DNA of 64,000 nucleotides from Oleiagrimonas sp963817755 (lineage in GTDB: Bacteria > Pseudomonadota > Gammaproteobacteria > Xanthomonadales > Rhodanobacteraceae): positions 62,001 through 126,000 of the forward strand of contig CAWFPB010000005.1 in the NCBI GenBank assembly GCA_963817755.1, written 5' to 3'. Positions 45,103-52,842 of this stretch are shown piece after piece. The position numbers and the translations under genes are program-made. Numbering within the stretch: position 1 is the first letter of the stretch; each line of letters opens with the position of its first letter. The notes below the pieces were generated by a model. It made no database searches. It saw only the letters and a list, made by a program, of their open reading frames with translations, and was not told the DNA's origin.

Positions 45103-45634
45103 GCAAACGCCTCCTCGAGAAATGGACACAGGCGAGCAGCTCGGGCGCTGGCGCCCGACGACTCCCTGTTCACTGGAACTCCCCCTGATTCGCCTTGCTG
45201 CATGCGTGCTCCCGCAGTCCTGCGGGGCCGCTGCCAATCGGCTGGTTCCAAGCTGGTCCCCGGGGCTTTCACGGACCTTTCCCAAAAGGCCCAAACGTGC
45301 CCGTATCCGGCAAACCTGTATGCGGATCCGGCAAACTTTTCATGCCCATGAACTCGACCGGCCATGCCAGCGCCCCCGAATACCCGACAACTGCATGATT
45401 CGTGGTTGATTTCCACGACCGATCGCTTGCTCGCCGAATAACGACCCGCTATACCTGCGCCCGGGAGGGCCCCGCGAAGGACTCCAACGTCCCGGTTGCG
45501 CCCTTCCCGACGCTCCGGACTGCACGGCGGTTCGGGCGCGCGCGCTACTTGCGACGGGCCGCCCTCCGGCCCTGCACTGCGCCTGCCCCGTGCCACTGCC
45601 CGACCACTTCTCGTGACCCAAGCAGGAGAGCACC
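45103..45634. other. 532-base intergenic region with paired direct repeats
   Basis: No gene is apparent. It separates the exordium-like gene (minus) from DUF2165 (plus). ATCCGGCAAAC occurs at 45305-45315 and again at 45326-45336, exactly 21 bases apart; a partial match CCAAAC (45291-45296) lies 19 bases further toward the minus-strand gene. The pair lies about 200 bases before the exordium-like start. An AT-poor G-rich sequence fills the rest. Confidence 0.5.
45305..45336. repeat. Two 11-base direct repeats (ATCCGGCAAAC), 21-bp spacing
   Basis: Identical copies of ATCCGGCAAAC start at 45305 and 45326. The 21-base period is two helical turns, as for binding of a dimer on one face of DNA. No recognised regulator motif matches. 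Confidence 0.4.
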
Positions 45635-46144
45635 ATGGCCATCCGATATCTCAAGATCATCCTCGTGCTGTTCGTCGGCCTGCAGGGCTGGCTGTACGTG
45701 GCCGGCAACCTTGCCAACTGGCCACAGGGCGTGGGCGCCATCGCGTACGTCATCGGCATGCACGAACACGCCGTGTATCCCACCCCCATCTTCCCGGCCC
45801 TGGAAGGCACCGGCTGGGCGATTGGCGCATTCGCGGTCATCCTCTTGGGCGAATTCGCGGTCGGCGCGCTTTCCCTGTGGGGCGTCTGGCAACTGTGGGC
45901 CCGGCGCAAGGCCGGCCCGGCCGCTTTCCACGCCGCCAAGACGCCGGCGATGCTGGGCGCCGGCATGGCCCTGGTGGTGTGGTTCGGATTCTTCGTCGTG
46001 ATCGGTGGCGCGCTGTTCCAGATGTGGCAGACCCAGGTCGGCAATGCCTCGTTTCGTGGTGCCTTCGTCTACGCCATCACCAGTGGCGTGGTGCTGCTGT
46101 TCCTGCAGCACCCGGAACCGGACCTTCAGCGCCCGGTTGCCTGA
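45635..46144 (+). CDS. DUF2165 family small transmembrane protein
   Basis: A 169-residue protein with four membrane helices (about 5-27, 60-84, 104-127, 143-158), matching DUF2165 (RYLKIILVLFVGLQGWLYV, GALFQMWQTQVGNASFRGAF). AGGAGAG precedes the ATG. Function is unknown. Its last 19 bases overlap the 3' end of the TlpA-fusion gene on the other strand. Confidence 0.82.
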   Translation: MAIRYLKIILVLFVGLQGWLYVAGNLANWPQGVGAIAYVIGMHEHAVYPTPIFPALEGTGWAIGAFAVILLGEFAVGALSLWGVWQLWARRKAGPAAFHAAKTPAMLGAGMALVVWFGFFVVIGGALFQMWQTQVGNASFRGAFVYAITSGVVLLFLQHPEPDLQRPVA

Positions 46145-46974
46145 GGCATCCTGCGTGCCGACGGCGGCTGCGTGGCGATATGCTGCAGCCCGGCGCGCAA
46201 TGTCGCATGGGAAAGCTCGCCGACGTGAATGTTGACGAGCCGGCCGTCGCGACCGATGAACAGGGTGGTCGGATAACCGCGCACGCGGTAGTAGCCGGCC
46301 AGTGCGCCATCGTCGATGACCACGTTCTCCGGGTGCAGTCCCTGTGCCGCCAGGAACCTCCGCACCTTGTCCGACGATTCGGCCTGGTCGGCGAAGACGA
46401 ACCGCACGCCGGGATATTGCCGCTGTGCCTGCACCAGCACCGGCATCTCGCGCCGGCACGGTCCGCACCAGGTGGCCCAGAAATTGAGCACCAGCGGACG
46501 ACCGCGCCACGCAGTGGTGGCGACCGGACGTCCATCGAGGTCGCGCACGGAAAGGGCGGGCAAGGGCGGGTGTGCCGCCGTGCTCAGCTGCATGCCCCCC
46601 AGAAGCACCAGCATCCAGGCGGCCACGCCGACCCCTACGGTCGCCAGCAGCGGCCGGCGCCTTCGCGCGCTTGTCCATGCGATCGCCACGGTGGCGATGA
46701 CCACGGCCGACAGCCCGGCCACGGGATCGAAGCCGCCATCGCGCACGTTGAGGATGTCCCAGGGATGGGCAGCGTAGTCGGGCCACTGGCGCAGCACGTA
46801 CACGCCGCGTGCGACCAGCAGGGCCAGGCCCAGCAGCCACCATGCCGGCGTGGTCATGTCCGCTCGACCGCCCCGGGCCAGGAATCGCGCCATCCAGTGC
46901 GCCGCCAGCACGCCCGCCAGCAGCGCCAGCACGCCCATGGAGAACAGGAACGGCCCGATCGCCACCGGATTCAC
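46126..46974 (-). CDS. TlpA/ResA-type thioredoxin fused to an N-terminal membrane domain
   Basis: A 282-residue protein. Residues 1-130 have about four membrane helices, distantly like part of prolipoprotein diacylglyceryl transferase (SMGVLALLAGVLAAHWMARF). Residues 140-280 form a TlpA-like thioredoxin domain with WATWCGPCRREM (C170 and C173) and YYRVRGYPTTLFIG (cis-proline). The domain should be periplasmic and reduce or oxidise thiols. It follows the DsbG-like gene by 37 bases and probably shares its transcript. This fusion is known in proteobacteria, usually unnamed. Confidence 0.88.
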   Translation of the reverse strand: MNPVAIGPFLFSMGVLALLAGVLAAHWMARFLARGGRADMTTPAWWLLGLALLVARGVYVLRQWPDYAAHPWDILNVRDGGFDPVAGLSAVVIATVAIAWTSARRRRPLLATVGVGVAAWMLVLLGGMQLSTAAHPPLPALSVRDLDGRPVATTAWRGRPLVLNFWATWCGPCRREMPVLVQAQRQYPGVRFVFADQAESSDKVRRFLAAQGLHPENVVIDDGALAGYYRVRGYPTTLFIGRDGRLVNIHVGELSHATLRAGLQHIATQPPSARRMPQATGR

Positions 46975-47011
46975 GGGCAGCGCCCCGGCGCGAACATCGC
47001 GGCGTGCGCTG

Positions 47012-47761
47012 TCACGAGCCGAAGATCGCCTTGATGGATGCTGGCTTGTCCGGCATGCCGTCCAGCAGCTGCAGGTTGCCGTCCGGGTCGCGGAACAGGA
47101 TCGCCGGCGTACCCGAGATGCCGAACTGGTCCATCAGTTGGTTGTTGGCCTCGATCTTCTTCATCATCGCCGCCGGCACGTGCGCCATCGGCCGGATCGG
47201 GCTGTGGCCGAAGTCCTTCTCGTGTCGTCGCATCGCCTTCGCCGGATGGGCTGCGGACAGGATGGCCGCCGCCCGGCCCAGGCTCTCGGGCCGGATCACC
47301 GCCACCATGACGTAGCGCACCTGCACCGTGCCGCCGGACAGCAGCGGCTGCACCTGCTGCCACAGGCGGTGGCAGTACGGACATTCGGTATCGCTGAACA
47401 CGTAGACCACACGCTTGGGATGCACCGCGCCCTCGGCGATCCAGGTGCTCGCGGCCAACGCCTTCCAGGCCCCGGCCCCCAGTTTCGGCTTCACCGCTGC
47501 CGCAAACGGCCCGCGGGTCAGGTCGTGCCCGTCGGCATCGAACAGGTTGCCGACCACCACATGCTTGCCGTCCGGCAGCAGGTAGACCGGAAGCCGCTGG
47601 CCCTGGAATTCGGCCAGGTACCCGCGAAATCCCGGCGGCGCCTGCATTTCACCCTGAATCGTCAGGCCCTTCTTCTGCAACGCCTGGATCGGCGGCGGGG
47701 GCTGGGCGGCCATCGCGCCGGCGCTGAACAGGGCCATGAAAAGAACACACCATGCTTTCAC
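47012..47761 (-). CDS. Thiol:disulfide interchange protein, DsbG/DsbC-like
   Basis: A 249-residue periplasmic thioredoxin-fold protein starting at GTG (AGGAG 8 bases upstream), with a signal peptide ending near residue 18 (GAMA-AQ). The N-terminal dimerisation domain leads to a catalytic domain with C127-P-Y-C130 in FSDTECPYCHRLW and SGTPAILFRD (cis-proline). CPYC rather than CGYC favours DsbG over DsbC. It probably corrects or rescues periplasmic cysteines with the adjacent TlpA-type protein as partner. No DsbD is adjacent. Confidence 0.9.
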   Translation of the reverse strand: MKAWCVLFMALFSAGAMAAQPPPPIQALQKKGLTIQGEMQAPPGFRGYLAEFQGQRLPVYLLPDGKHVVVGNLFDADGHDLTRGPFAAAVKPKLGAGAWKALAASTWIAEGAVHPKRVVYVFSDTECPYCHRLWQQVQPLLSGGTVQVRYVMVAVIRPESLGRAAAILSAAHPAKAMRRHEKDFGHSPIRPMAHVPAAMMKKIEANNQLMDQFGISGTPAILFRDPDGNLQLLDGMPDKPASIKAIFGS

Positions 47762-47999
47762 GTACTCGACTCCTGCCCGAAGGCTCTTGGTTGCGTCCGG
47801 CGCCATGCCCCGGACGCTGCAGATTGAATGCCGGAACCGGCCCTGTCCAGCCAGACCGGCAACGGAGTGCACATCTTTCATCCCTTCCCGCTGAATGTTT
47901 CCGCCTGCGCCACCGGCTGCCATCGACACCATGCGCATCCATGCGGTCACTCCCCTGCGTACAGGCCAGGTGACGATTCATCACGACACCCAGCCCATC

Positions 48000-48149
48000 G
48001 TGCATCGCAAGCTCCACCTTCCCTACAAGACCTGTCCCGCCTGCCTGCGCCCGTCTGTCCGGCGGCGCAAGTGGACACGCTGCCGGGACCCGGTCCGTTG
48101 CTGTTCGGCCGCACGCCACACCCGGGCACGACGGGGGACTCGCCGGTGA
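48000..48149 (+). CDS. Divergent DUF2256-like mini-protein (49 aa)
   Basis: An intact 49-codon frame from GTG whose product HRKLHLPYKTCPACLRP and RRRKWTR follows the DUF2256 pattern (K-T-C-P-x-C-x-R-P...RRKW). The usual aromatic residues are replaced (F to S, W to R, Y to C) and the second C-S-x-R-C zinc half reads CCSAARH. Its TGA overlaps the GTG of the SDR gene (GTGA at 48146-48149). DUF2256 genes are often beside SDR or cryptochrome genes. It is either a diverging functional protein or an early decay product; I cannot tell which. Confidence 0.5.
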   Translation: MHRKLHLPYKTCPACLRPSVRRRKWTRCRDPVRCCSAARHTRARRGTRR

Positions 48150-48934
48150 ACGCGCAGGCCCGCCCCGTGGTGGCCGGCCTGCGGATGCCGGCACGGATCC
48201 TGGTGACCGGCGCCAGCAGTGGTATAGGACTGGCCATGACCCGGCAGTTGCTGGCAAGCGAACGGGTCGACACCCTGTATGCGTGTTCCCGTCACGCCTC
48301 GCGCAGTACCGCTCTGGGTGCCCTCGCCGATCGCCATCCCGGTCGCCTGGTGCCCCTGGACGCCGACCTCACCGACGAAGTCCAGGTCCGGCACATCGCC
48401 GCCCAGATCGCTGGACGTACACCCGAATTGCATCTGGTCTGCAACGCCGCCGGCCTGCTGCACACGCCGGGCCTGCAGCCGGAAAAGAGCGTGGCCCAGG
48501 TGCGCCTGGAACATCTTCAGCGCGTGTTTGCGGTCAATGCCTTCGCCCCGGTGTTGCTGGCCGGCGCCCTGTTGCCGTTGCTGCGCCACGGGCAGCCCTG
48601 CGTGTTCGCCTCGCTGTCGGCCCGGGTCGGCTCGATCGGCGACAACCGGCTGGGCGGCTGGTACAGCTACCGCGCCTCGAAGGCGGCGCAGAACCAGCTG
48701 CTGCGGACCTTTGCACTGGAGCTGTCGCGCGCCAACCGGCGCGCCTGCTGCCTGCTGCTGCATCCGGGCACGGTGGATACGCCGCTGTCGGCGCCGTTCC
48801 AGGCACGCGTGCCGCCGCAGCAGCTGTTCACGCCCGAACGGGCCGCGCGCCAGTTGCTGGACATCATCGCCGGCGCGGAACCGGGTGACAGCGGGCGGTT
48901 CCTGGCCTGGGACGGTCGCGCGATTGCCTGGTAG
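48146..48934 (+). CDS. Short-chain dehydrogenase/reductase (SDR), CsgA-like
   Basis: A 262-residue SDR with MPARILVTGASSGIGLAMTR (Rossmann G-x3-G-x-G), LVCNAAGLL (N-A-A-G) and GWYSYRASKAAQ (Y-x3-K). The C-terminus DSGRFLAWDGRAIAW is like that of the DUF2256-linked CsgA-type SDRs. I chose the GTG at 48146 because GGGGG is well placed upstream and it overlaps the DUF2256-like stop; an ATG at 48185 would remove 13 residues. Substrate is unknown. Confidence 0.85.
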   Translation: MNAQARPVVAGLRMPARILVTGASSGIGLAMTRQLLASERVDTLYACSRHASRSTALGALADRHPGRLVPLDADLTDEVQVRHIAAQIAGRTPELHLVCNAAGLLHTPGLQPEKSVAQVRLEHLQRVFAVNAFAPVLLAGALLPLLRHGQPCVFASLSARVGSIGDNRLGGWYSYRASKAAQNQLLRTFALELSRANRRACCLLLHPGTVDTPLSAPFQARVPPQQLFTPERAARQLLDIIAGAEPGDSGRFLAWDGRAIAW

Positions 48935-48946
48935 TCGGCCAGGATC

Positions 48947-49720
48947 TCAACCGTGCCAGGTCCGCCACAGCATGTAGCCGGAAACAATGACCAGTGCACC
49001 GGCGAACACCATGTTCAGCGCGCCCTTGGTACTGGCCAGGCGCTTGGCCAGCATGGTGCCGACCCAGCCACCGATGATGCCGCCGGCAATGAACTCCAGG
49101 GTCACGTGCCACTCGGGCATGATGCCCGAGGCCATGTAGCTGATCGACGTGGTCATCGCCGACGTGCCCACGGCGAACAGCGACGTGCCCACGGCGTAGA
49201 TGATGCCCATGCCACTGGCGAACATCAGTCCGGGCACATACAGAAAACCGCCGCCGATGCCGAAGAATCCGGCCAGGGTGCCGGCACCCAGGCCGACCGC
49301 GCCCAGGCGCGGCACCATGTGCGGCTTGGGCCAGGCATCGTCCCCGCTCTTGCGCCTTCCCCGGATCATCAGGAAGGCCACGATCAGCATCAGCATCGCA
49401 AACAGGAACACCAGATGCTTGCCGTCCACGATCTTGCCGATGGTCGATCCCGCCCACGCACCGAGGATGATCATGGGCGCGAACGTGAAGGCCGCCTTCC
49501 AGCGCACATGACCGGCACGTGCGTGCGGGATCAGGTTGGCGAAAGCGTTCAACGACACGGCCAGCGCACCGGTGCCGATGGCTTCGTGCGGGTCCTTCAC
49601 GCCGACCACGTACAGCAGCAGCGGCATCGCCAGCATCGAGCCGCCGCCGCCCACCAGGGCCAGCGAAAGTCCGACCAGCGACCCGCAAGCCAGGGCCACG
49701 ACATCAGATGACAACAGCAT
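48947..49720 (-). CDS. Sulfite exporter TauE/SafE family protein
   Basis: A 257-residue TauE/SafE permease with eight predicted helices and both family repeats: LVGLSLALVGGGGSMLAMPL and GTLAGFFGIGGGFLYVPGL, each with the GGGG/GGG turn. It probably exports sulfite, thiosulfate or another sulfur anion. AGGAG precedes the ATG. A metallo-beta-lactamase gene is 98 bases upstream, suggesting that sulfur anions produced by it are expelled here. Confidence 0.92.
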   Translation of the reverse strand: MLLSSDVVALACGSLVGLSLALVGGGGSMLAMPLLLYVVGVKDPHEAIGTGALAVSLNAFANLIPHARAGHVRWKAAFTFAPMIILGAWAGSTIGKIVDGKHLVFLFAMLMLIVAFLMIRGRRKSGDDAWPKPHMVPRLGAVGLGAGTLAGFFGIGGGFLYVPGLMFASGMGIIYAVGTSLFAVGTSAMTTSISYMASGIMPEWHVTLEFIAGGIIGGWVGTMLAKRLASTKGALNMVFAGALVIVSGYMLWRTWHG

Positions 49721-49750
49721 CCACGTTCTCCTCTACTCGTAACGATGCTG

Positions 49751-49796
49751 CCGGACGGGTGTCCGGAACGCACGCATCATGCCGATCATGATCGGC
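49751..49796. promoter_or_regulatory. Two hairpins/palindromes in MBL-TauE intergenic region
   Basis: CCGGAC-GGGT-GTCCGG (49751-49766) and the perfect 16-base palindrome GCCGATCATGATCGGC (49781-49796) lie between the two genes. On the plus strand the second is followed by GTTTT, so it resembles a terminator only for that strand. For the operon strand it may be an operator or attenuating hairpin. Confidence 0.4.
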
Positions 49797-49817
49797 GTTT
49801 TGGGTCATCTGAGCCCA

Positions 49818-50699
49818 TCAACTACCGAACTGGTCGATGGGCAACTTCAGGTAGCGTACGCCATTGTCCTCGGCCGGCGGGAATGCACCGGCGCGCATGT
49901 TGACCTGCACCGAGGGCAGGATCAGCCGCGGCATGGATAGCCCTGCGTCGCGCTTCTCGCGCATCGCCACGAACGTGGCCTCGTCCACGCCTTCGTGCAC
50001 GTGGATGTTGTCGCGTTTCTCCGCGCCGATCGTGGTCTCGTACGCCAGTTCGCTGCGCCCGGCCGGCAGGTAGTCGTGGCACATGAACACCCGGGTCTCG
50101 TCCGGCAGTTCGAACAGGCGCTGGATGGAGGCGTACAGCGCATGCGCATCGCCGCCCGGGAAATCGCAGCGCGCAGTGCCGTAGTCGGGCATGAACAGGG
50201 TGTCGCCGACGAAGGCGGCATCGCCGATCACGTGGGTCATGCAGGCCGGCGTGTGCCCCGGCGTGTGCAGTGCCACGGCCTCGATGTCGCCGACGCGATA
50301 GGTCTCGCCGTCGGTGAACAGATGATCGAACTGGCTGCCGTCGCGCGCGAATTCGGTGCCGGCGTTGAACACCTTGCCGAACACGTCCTGCACCGTGCGG
50401 ATGTGTTTGCCGATGCCCAGCTTGCCGCCCAGTTGCTGCTTCAGGTAGGGCGCGGCCGACAGGTGGTCGGCATGCACGTGGGTATCGATGATCCAGTCCA
50501 CGCTCAGGCCCTGCTCGTGCACGTGGGCGATGATGCGGTCGGCCGATTCGTGCCCGGTCGAACCGGAAGCGGAGTCGAAATCGAGCACGCTGTCGAGGAC
50601 CGCGGCTCGCCGGGTGCCCGGATCGCTGACCACGTAGCTGTAGGTGTTGCTGGCCGGGTCGAAGAAGGGCTGCACGTTTGGGCGCTGCTGGCTGTTCAT
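49818..50699 (-). CDS. Metallo-beta-lactamase fold hydrolase, Blh/persulfide-dioxygenase-like
   Basis: A 293-residue MBL-fold protein. Metal ligands are in IDTHVHADHLSAAPYL (H74, H76, D78, H79) and LHTPGHTPACM. The N-terminus QPFFDPASNTYSYVVSD is that of the glyoxalase-II-like persulfide dioxygenase (ETHE1/Blh) group, which oxidises glutathione persulfide to sulfite. There is no fused rhodanese domain. It is 98 bases upstream of TauE in the same direction and divergent from marR. AGGAG precedes the ATG. Confidence 0.9.
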   Translation of the reverse strand: MNSQQRPNVQPFFDPASNTYSYVVSDPGTRRAAVLDSVLDFDSASGSTGHESADRIIAHVHEQGLSVDWIIDTHVHADHLSAAPYLKQQLGGKLGIGKHIRTVQDVFGKVFNAGTEFARDGSQFDHLFTDGETYRVGDIEAVALHTPGHTPACMTHVIGDAAFVGDTLFMPDYGTARCDFPGGDAHALYASIQRLFELPDETRVFMCHDYLPAGRSELAYETTIGAEKRDNIHVHEGVDEATFVAMREKRDAGLSMPRLILPSVQVNMRAGAFPPAEDNGVRYLKLPIDQFGS

Positions 50700-50760
50700 G
50701 GGGGCGCACTCCTGCCGCTCGCGGAGGGCGGACCTTGACGGCCCGGGCCCGCGCAGGGCT

Positions 50761-50790
50761 TTAAATATTCGAGAATTCTAATATAAAGGC
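50761..50790. promoter_or_regulatory. AT-rich imperfect dyad upstream of MBL gene
   Basis: Within a GC-rich genome, this is almost pure A/T. It holds the 8-base palindrome AGAATTCT flanked by ATATT and AATAT, offset by two bases. It lies about 65-90 bases before the MBL start. AT-rich operators are described for BigR, a persulfide-sensing repressor, but no bigR gene is near and the exact sequence was not compared. Confidence 0.4.
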
Positions 50791-50841
50791 TCGGTCCCCG
50801 GCACTGCAAGCGTTGCCGCAGGGCATTTGCTTGACATGGAT

Positions 50842-50878
50842 ATAGTTGCCTTGACAATTATGTCTATGTCTATAGAAT
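50842..50878 (+). promoter_or_regulatory. marR promoter with overlapping operator
   Basis: TTGACA (50851-50856) and TAGAAT (50873-50878) are separated by 16 bases and match sigma-70 consensus 6/6 and 5/6. The dyad ATAGTTG (50842-50848) and CAATTAT (50855-50861) overlaps the -35 with one mismatch, and TCTAT/ATAGA lies around the -10. The start codon is at 50885, seven bases after the -10, so the transcript is probably leaderless. A repressor bound here would be MarR autoregulation. Confidence 0.75.
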
Positions 50879-50884
50879 GCGCGC

Positions 50885-51343
50885 ATGCTTCCCCAACCCC
50901 CCGTCCTCGAACCCGGCGAACGCAGCCTCGGCCTGCTGGTCAGCATGATCCGCACCGAGCTGGTGCGTGCACTGGAATCGGCGCTGCAGCGCGAGGGCGT
51001 GGGCCTGCGCTTCACCCAGTTCCTGGCGCTCAAGCGCCTGGCCAAGGACGGGCCGATGTGCGCGGGCGAACTGGCCCGGGCCCTGGATCACGACGCCGGT
51101 GCCATGACCCGCGTGGTCGACCAGCTGGAGAAGAAGGGCTATGTGCGCCGCCAGCCCAACGAACAGGACCGCCGCTCGCTGCGGATCGCCGTCACCGACG
51201 CCGGCAAGGCCGTCTGGCGGCACATCGCCATCGCCCACGAACACACCCTGGAGCGCGCACAGCAGGACCTCGGTGCTGACGAGCGCGCCCAACTGATGGA
51301 CCTCCTCGAGCGCGTGCACGCGTCGCTGCAGACCATCGAATAA
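50885..51343 (+). CDS. MarR family transcriptional regulator
   Basis: A 152-residue MarR protein: RFTQFLALKRLAKDGPMCAG-ELARALDHDAGAMTRVVDQ contains the winged HTH, and VRRQPNEQDRRSLRIAVT the wing with the D-R-R motif. It stands directly before the OMF-EmrA-EmrB genes and divergent from the MBL gene, and probably represses the pump. No ribosome-binding site can fit between the -10 and ATG, consistent with a leaderless message. Confidence 0.93.
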   Translation: MLPQPPVLEPGERSLGLLVSMIRTELVRALESALQREGVGLRFTQFLALKRLAKDGPMCAGELARALDHDAGAMTRVVDQLEKKGYVRRQPNEQDRRSLRIAVTDAGKAVWRHIAIAHEHTLERAQQDLGADERAQLMDLLERVHASLQTIE

Positions 51344-51372
51344 CCTCATTTCTGCCCAGGCAAACACTTCCC

Positions 51373-52842
51373 ATGCGTATCGCCTATTTCTCCCTTACTG
51401 CCGTGCTGGTGGCCGCCCTGGCCGGCTGCGCCAGTTCTGCCGGACTGCGCTCGGACGCCCGCCCGCTCAAGGCCAGCAACCTTGCCGCAGCGCACAGCCT
51501 GCACGGCGCCCCGGTCGATGCCAACGGCCCGGCCCGGGACTGGTGGACCGGTCTCGGCGACCCGCGCCTGGATGCGCTGGTGCGCGAAGCCCTGAAGAAC
51601 AACCCGGACCTGGCCATCGCCCGCGCCCGCGCCCGTGCAGCCGAGGCCCGGGCCGGTGCCGTGCACGCCGACACCCTGCCGAGCGTCAACGCCGGCGCCA
51701 GCATCGCCGGAGCGCATCCGCCCGCCACCCTGCTGCCGCCGCCGATCGGCGGGCACTTCAGCTGGATCAAGTACGGCGACGTCAGCTTCCACTGGAACCT
51801 GGATCTGTGGGGCGGCGACCGCGCCGCCTGGGAAGCCGCCGTCGGCCGTACCCGCGCCGCCGCTCTGGACACCCGCACCGCGCGGCTTGAAGTCTCCGCC
51901 AATGTCGCCCGCGCCTACGCGCAGCTGGGTTACGCCTGCCGCCAGCAGGACCTGGCGCGCGAGCAGCTGCAACGCGCCGAGCACGTGCGCACGCTCACGG
52001 CGCAGCGGGTGAAGGCCGGCATCGACAGCCGCCTGCAGCTGCAGCAGGCCGACGCCGAGCAGGCCACCGCCCAGCAGCAGCTGGCCGCCGCCGGTCGCGG
52101 CGTCTCGTCCGCACGCAACGCGCTCGCCGCACTGCTGGGCAAGGGTCCTGACCGCGGTCTGGACATCGGCCGTCCCAAGCCGCTGCATCCGGCCGCCGTG
52201 GCCCTGCCCTCGACCCTGCCGGCCGAACTGCTGGGCCGCCGTCCCGACGTAATCGCCGCGCGCCTTCGCGTGCAGGCCGCCGGCAAGGACATCCGGGTGG
52301 CCAGGAAGCGCTTCCTGCCCAACATCAGCATTGGCGCACTGGCCGGCCTGGCCGCGGCTGGCGGCACCAACCTGTTCCAGCTGCCCGCGCGCTTCTACCA
52401 GGTGGCACCCGCAGTCAGCCTGCCGATCTTCGACGGCGGCCGCCTGCGCGCCAACCTCGCCGGCCGCGACGCCGCGCGCGATCTGGCCGTGGCGCAATAC
52501 AACAAGACCGTGATCGGCGCGCTCGGCAGCATCGCCGACAAGCTCGACGCCATCGATTCGCTCAGGCAGCAGGTTGCCGCACAGCAACGTGCGCTCGACG
52601 CCGCGCGCGAGGCCTGGACCCTGGCCATGCAGCGCTACCGCTCCGGCGTCGGCAGCTACCTGCAGGCGCTGACCGTGCAACGCCAGCTGCTGGCCGCCGA
52701 ACAGGGCGCCGCCGCGCTGCATGCCGAGCAGGTCGATCTTTCCGTGCAACTGATCCAGGCCCTGGGCGGCTACCGCCCCGACCATGCAACCCCCGCCGCC
52801 GTGGCGGTGAAAACCAACGCTCCCCGAGGCATCCATGAGTAA
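51373..52842 (+). CDS. Efflux outer-membrane factor (OprM/NodT-type lipoprotein)
   Basis: A 489-residue outer-membrane factor with a lipobox LAALAGC and lipidated C19. Two OEP domains are present: WWTGLGDPRLDALVREALKN-NPDLAIARAR, and LGRRPDVIAARLRVQAAGKD. It forms the TolC-like exit duct for the EmrAB pump encoded downstream. It overlaps emrA by 8 bases and lies 29 bases after marR. Confidence 0.93.
   Translation: MRIAYFSLTAVLVAALAGCASSAGLRSDARPLKASNLAAAHSLHGAPVDANGPARDWWTGLGDPRLDALVREALKNNPDLAIARARARAAEARAGAVHADTLPSVNAGASIAGAHPPATLLPPPIGGHFSWIKYGDVSFHWNLDLWGGDRAAWEAAVGRTRAAALDTRTARLEVSANVARAYAQLGYACRQQDLAREQLQRAEHVRTLTAQRVKAGIDSRLQLQQADAEQATAQQQLAAAGRGVSSARNALAALLGKGPDRGLDIGRPKPLHPAAVALPSTLPAELLGRRPDVIAARLRVQAAGKDIRVARKRFLPNISIGALAGLAAAGGTNLFQLPARFYQVAPAVSLPIFDGGRLRANLAGRDAARDLAVAQYNKTVIGALGSIADKLDAIDSLRQQVAAQQRALDAAREAWTLAMQRYRSGVGSYLQALTVQRQLLAAEQGAAALHAEQVDLSVQLIQALGGYRPDHATPAAVAVKTNAPRGIHE

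Noticed and set aside
50757..50800. A BigR operator before the MBL gene
   Set aside because: The sequence is AT rich and partly palindromic, but arms are offset and no BigR gene is near, so I listed only an unnamed dyad.
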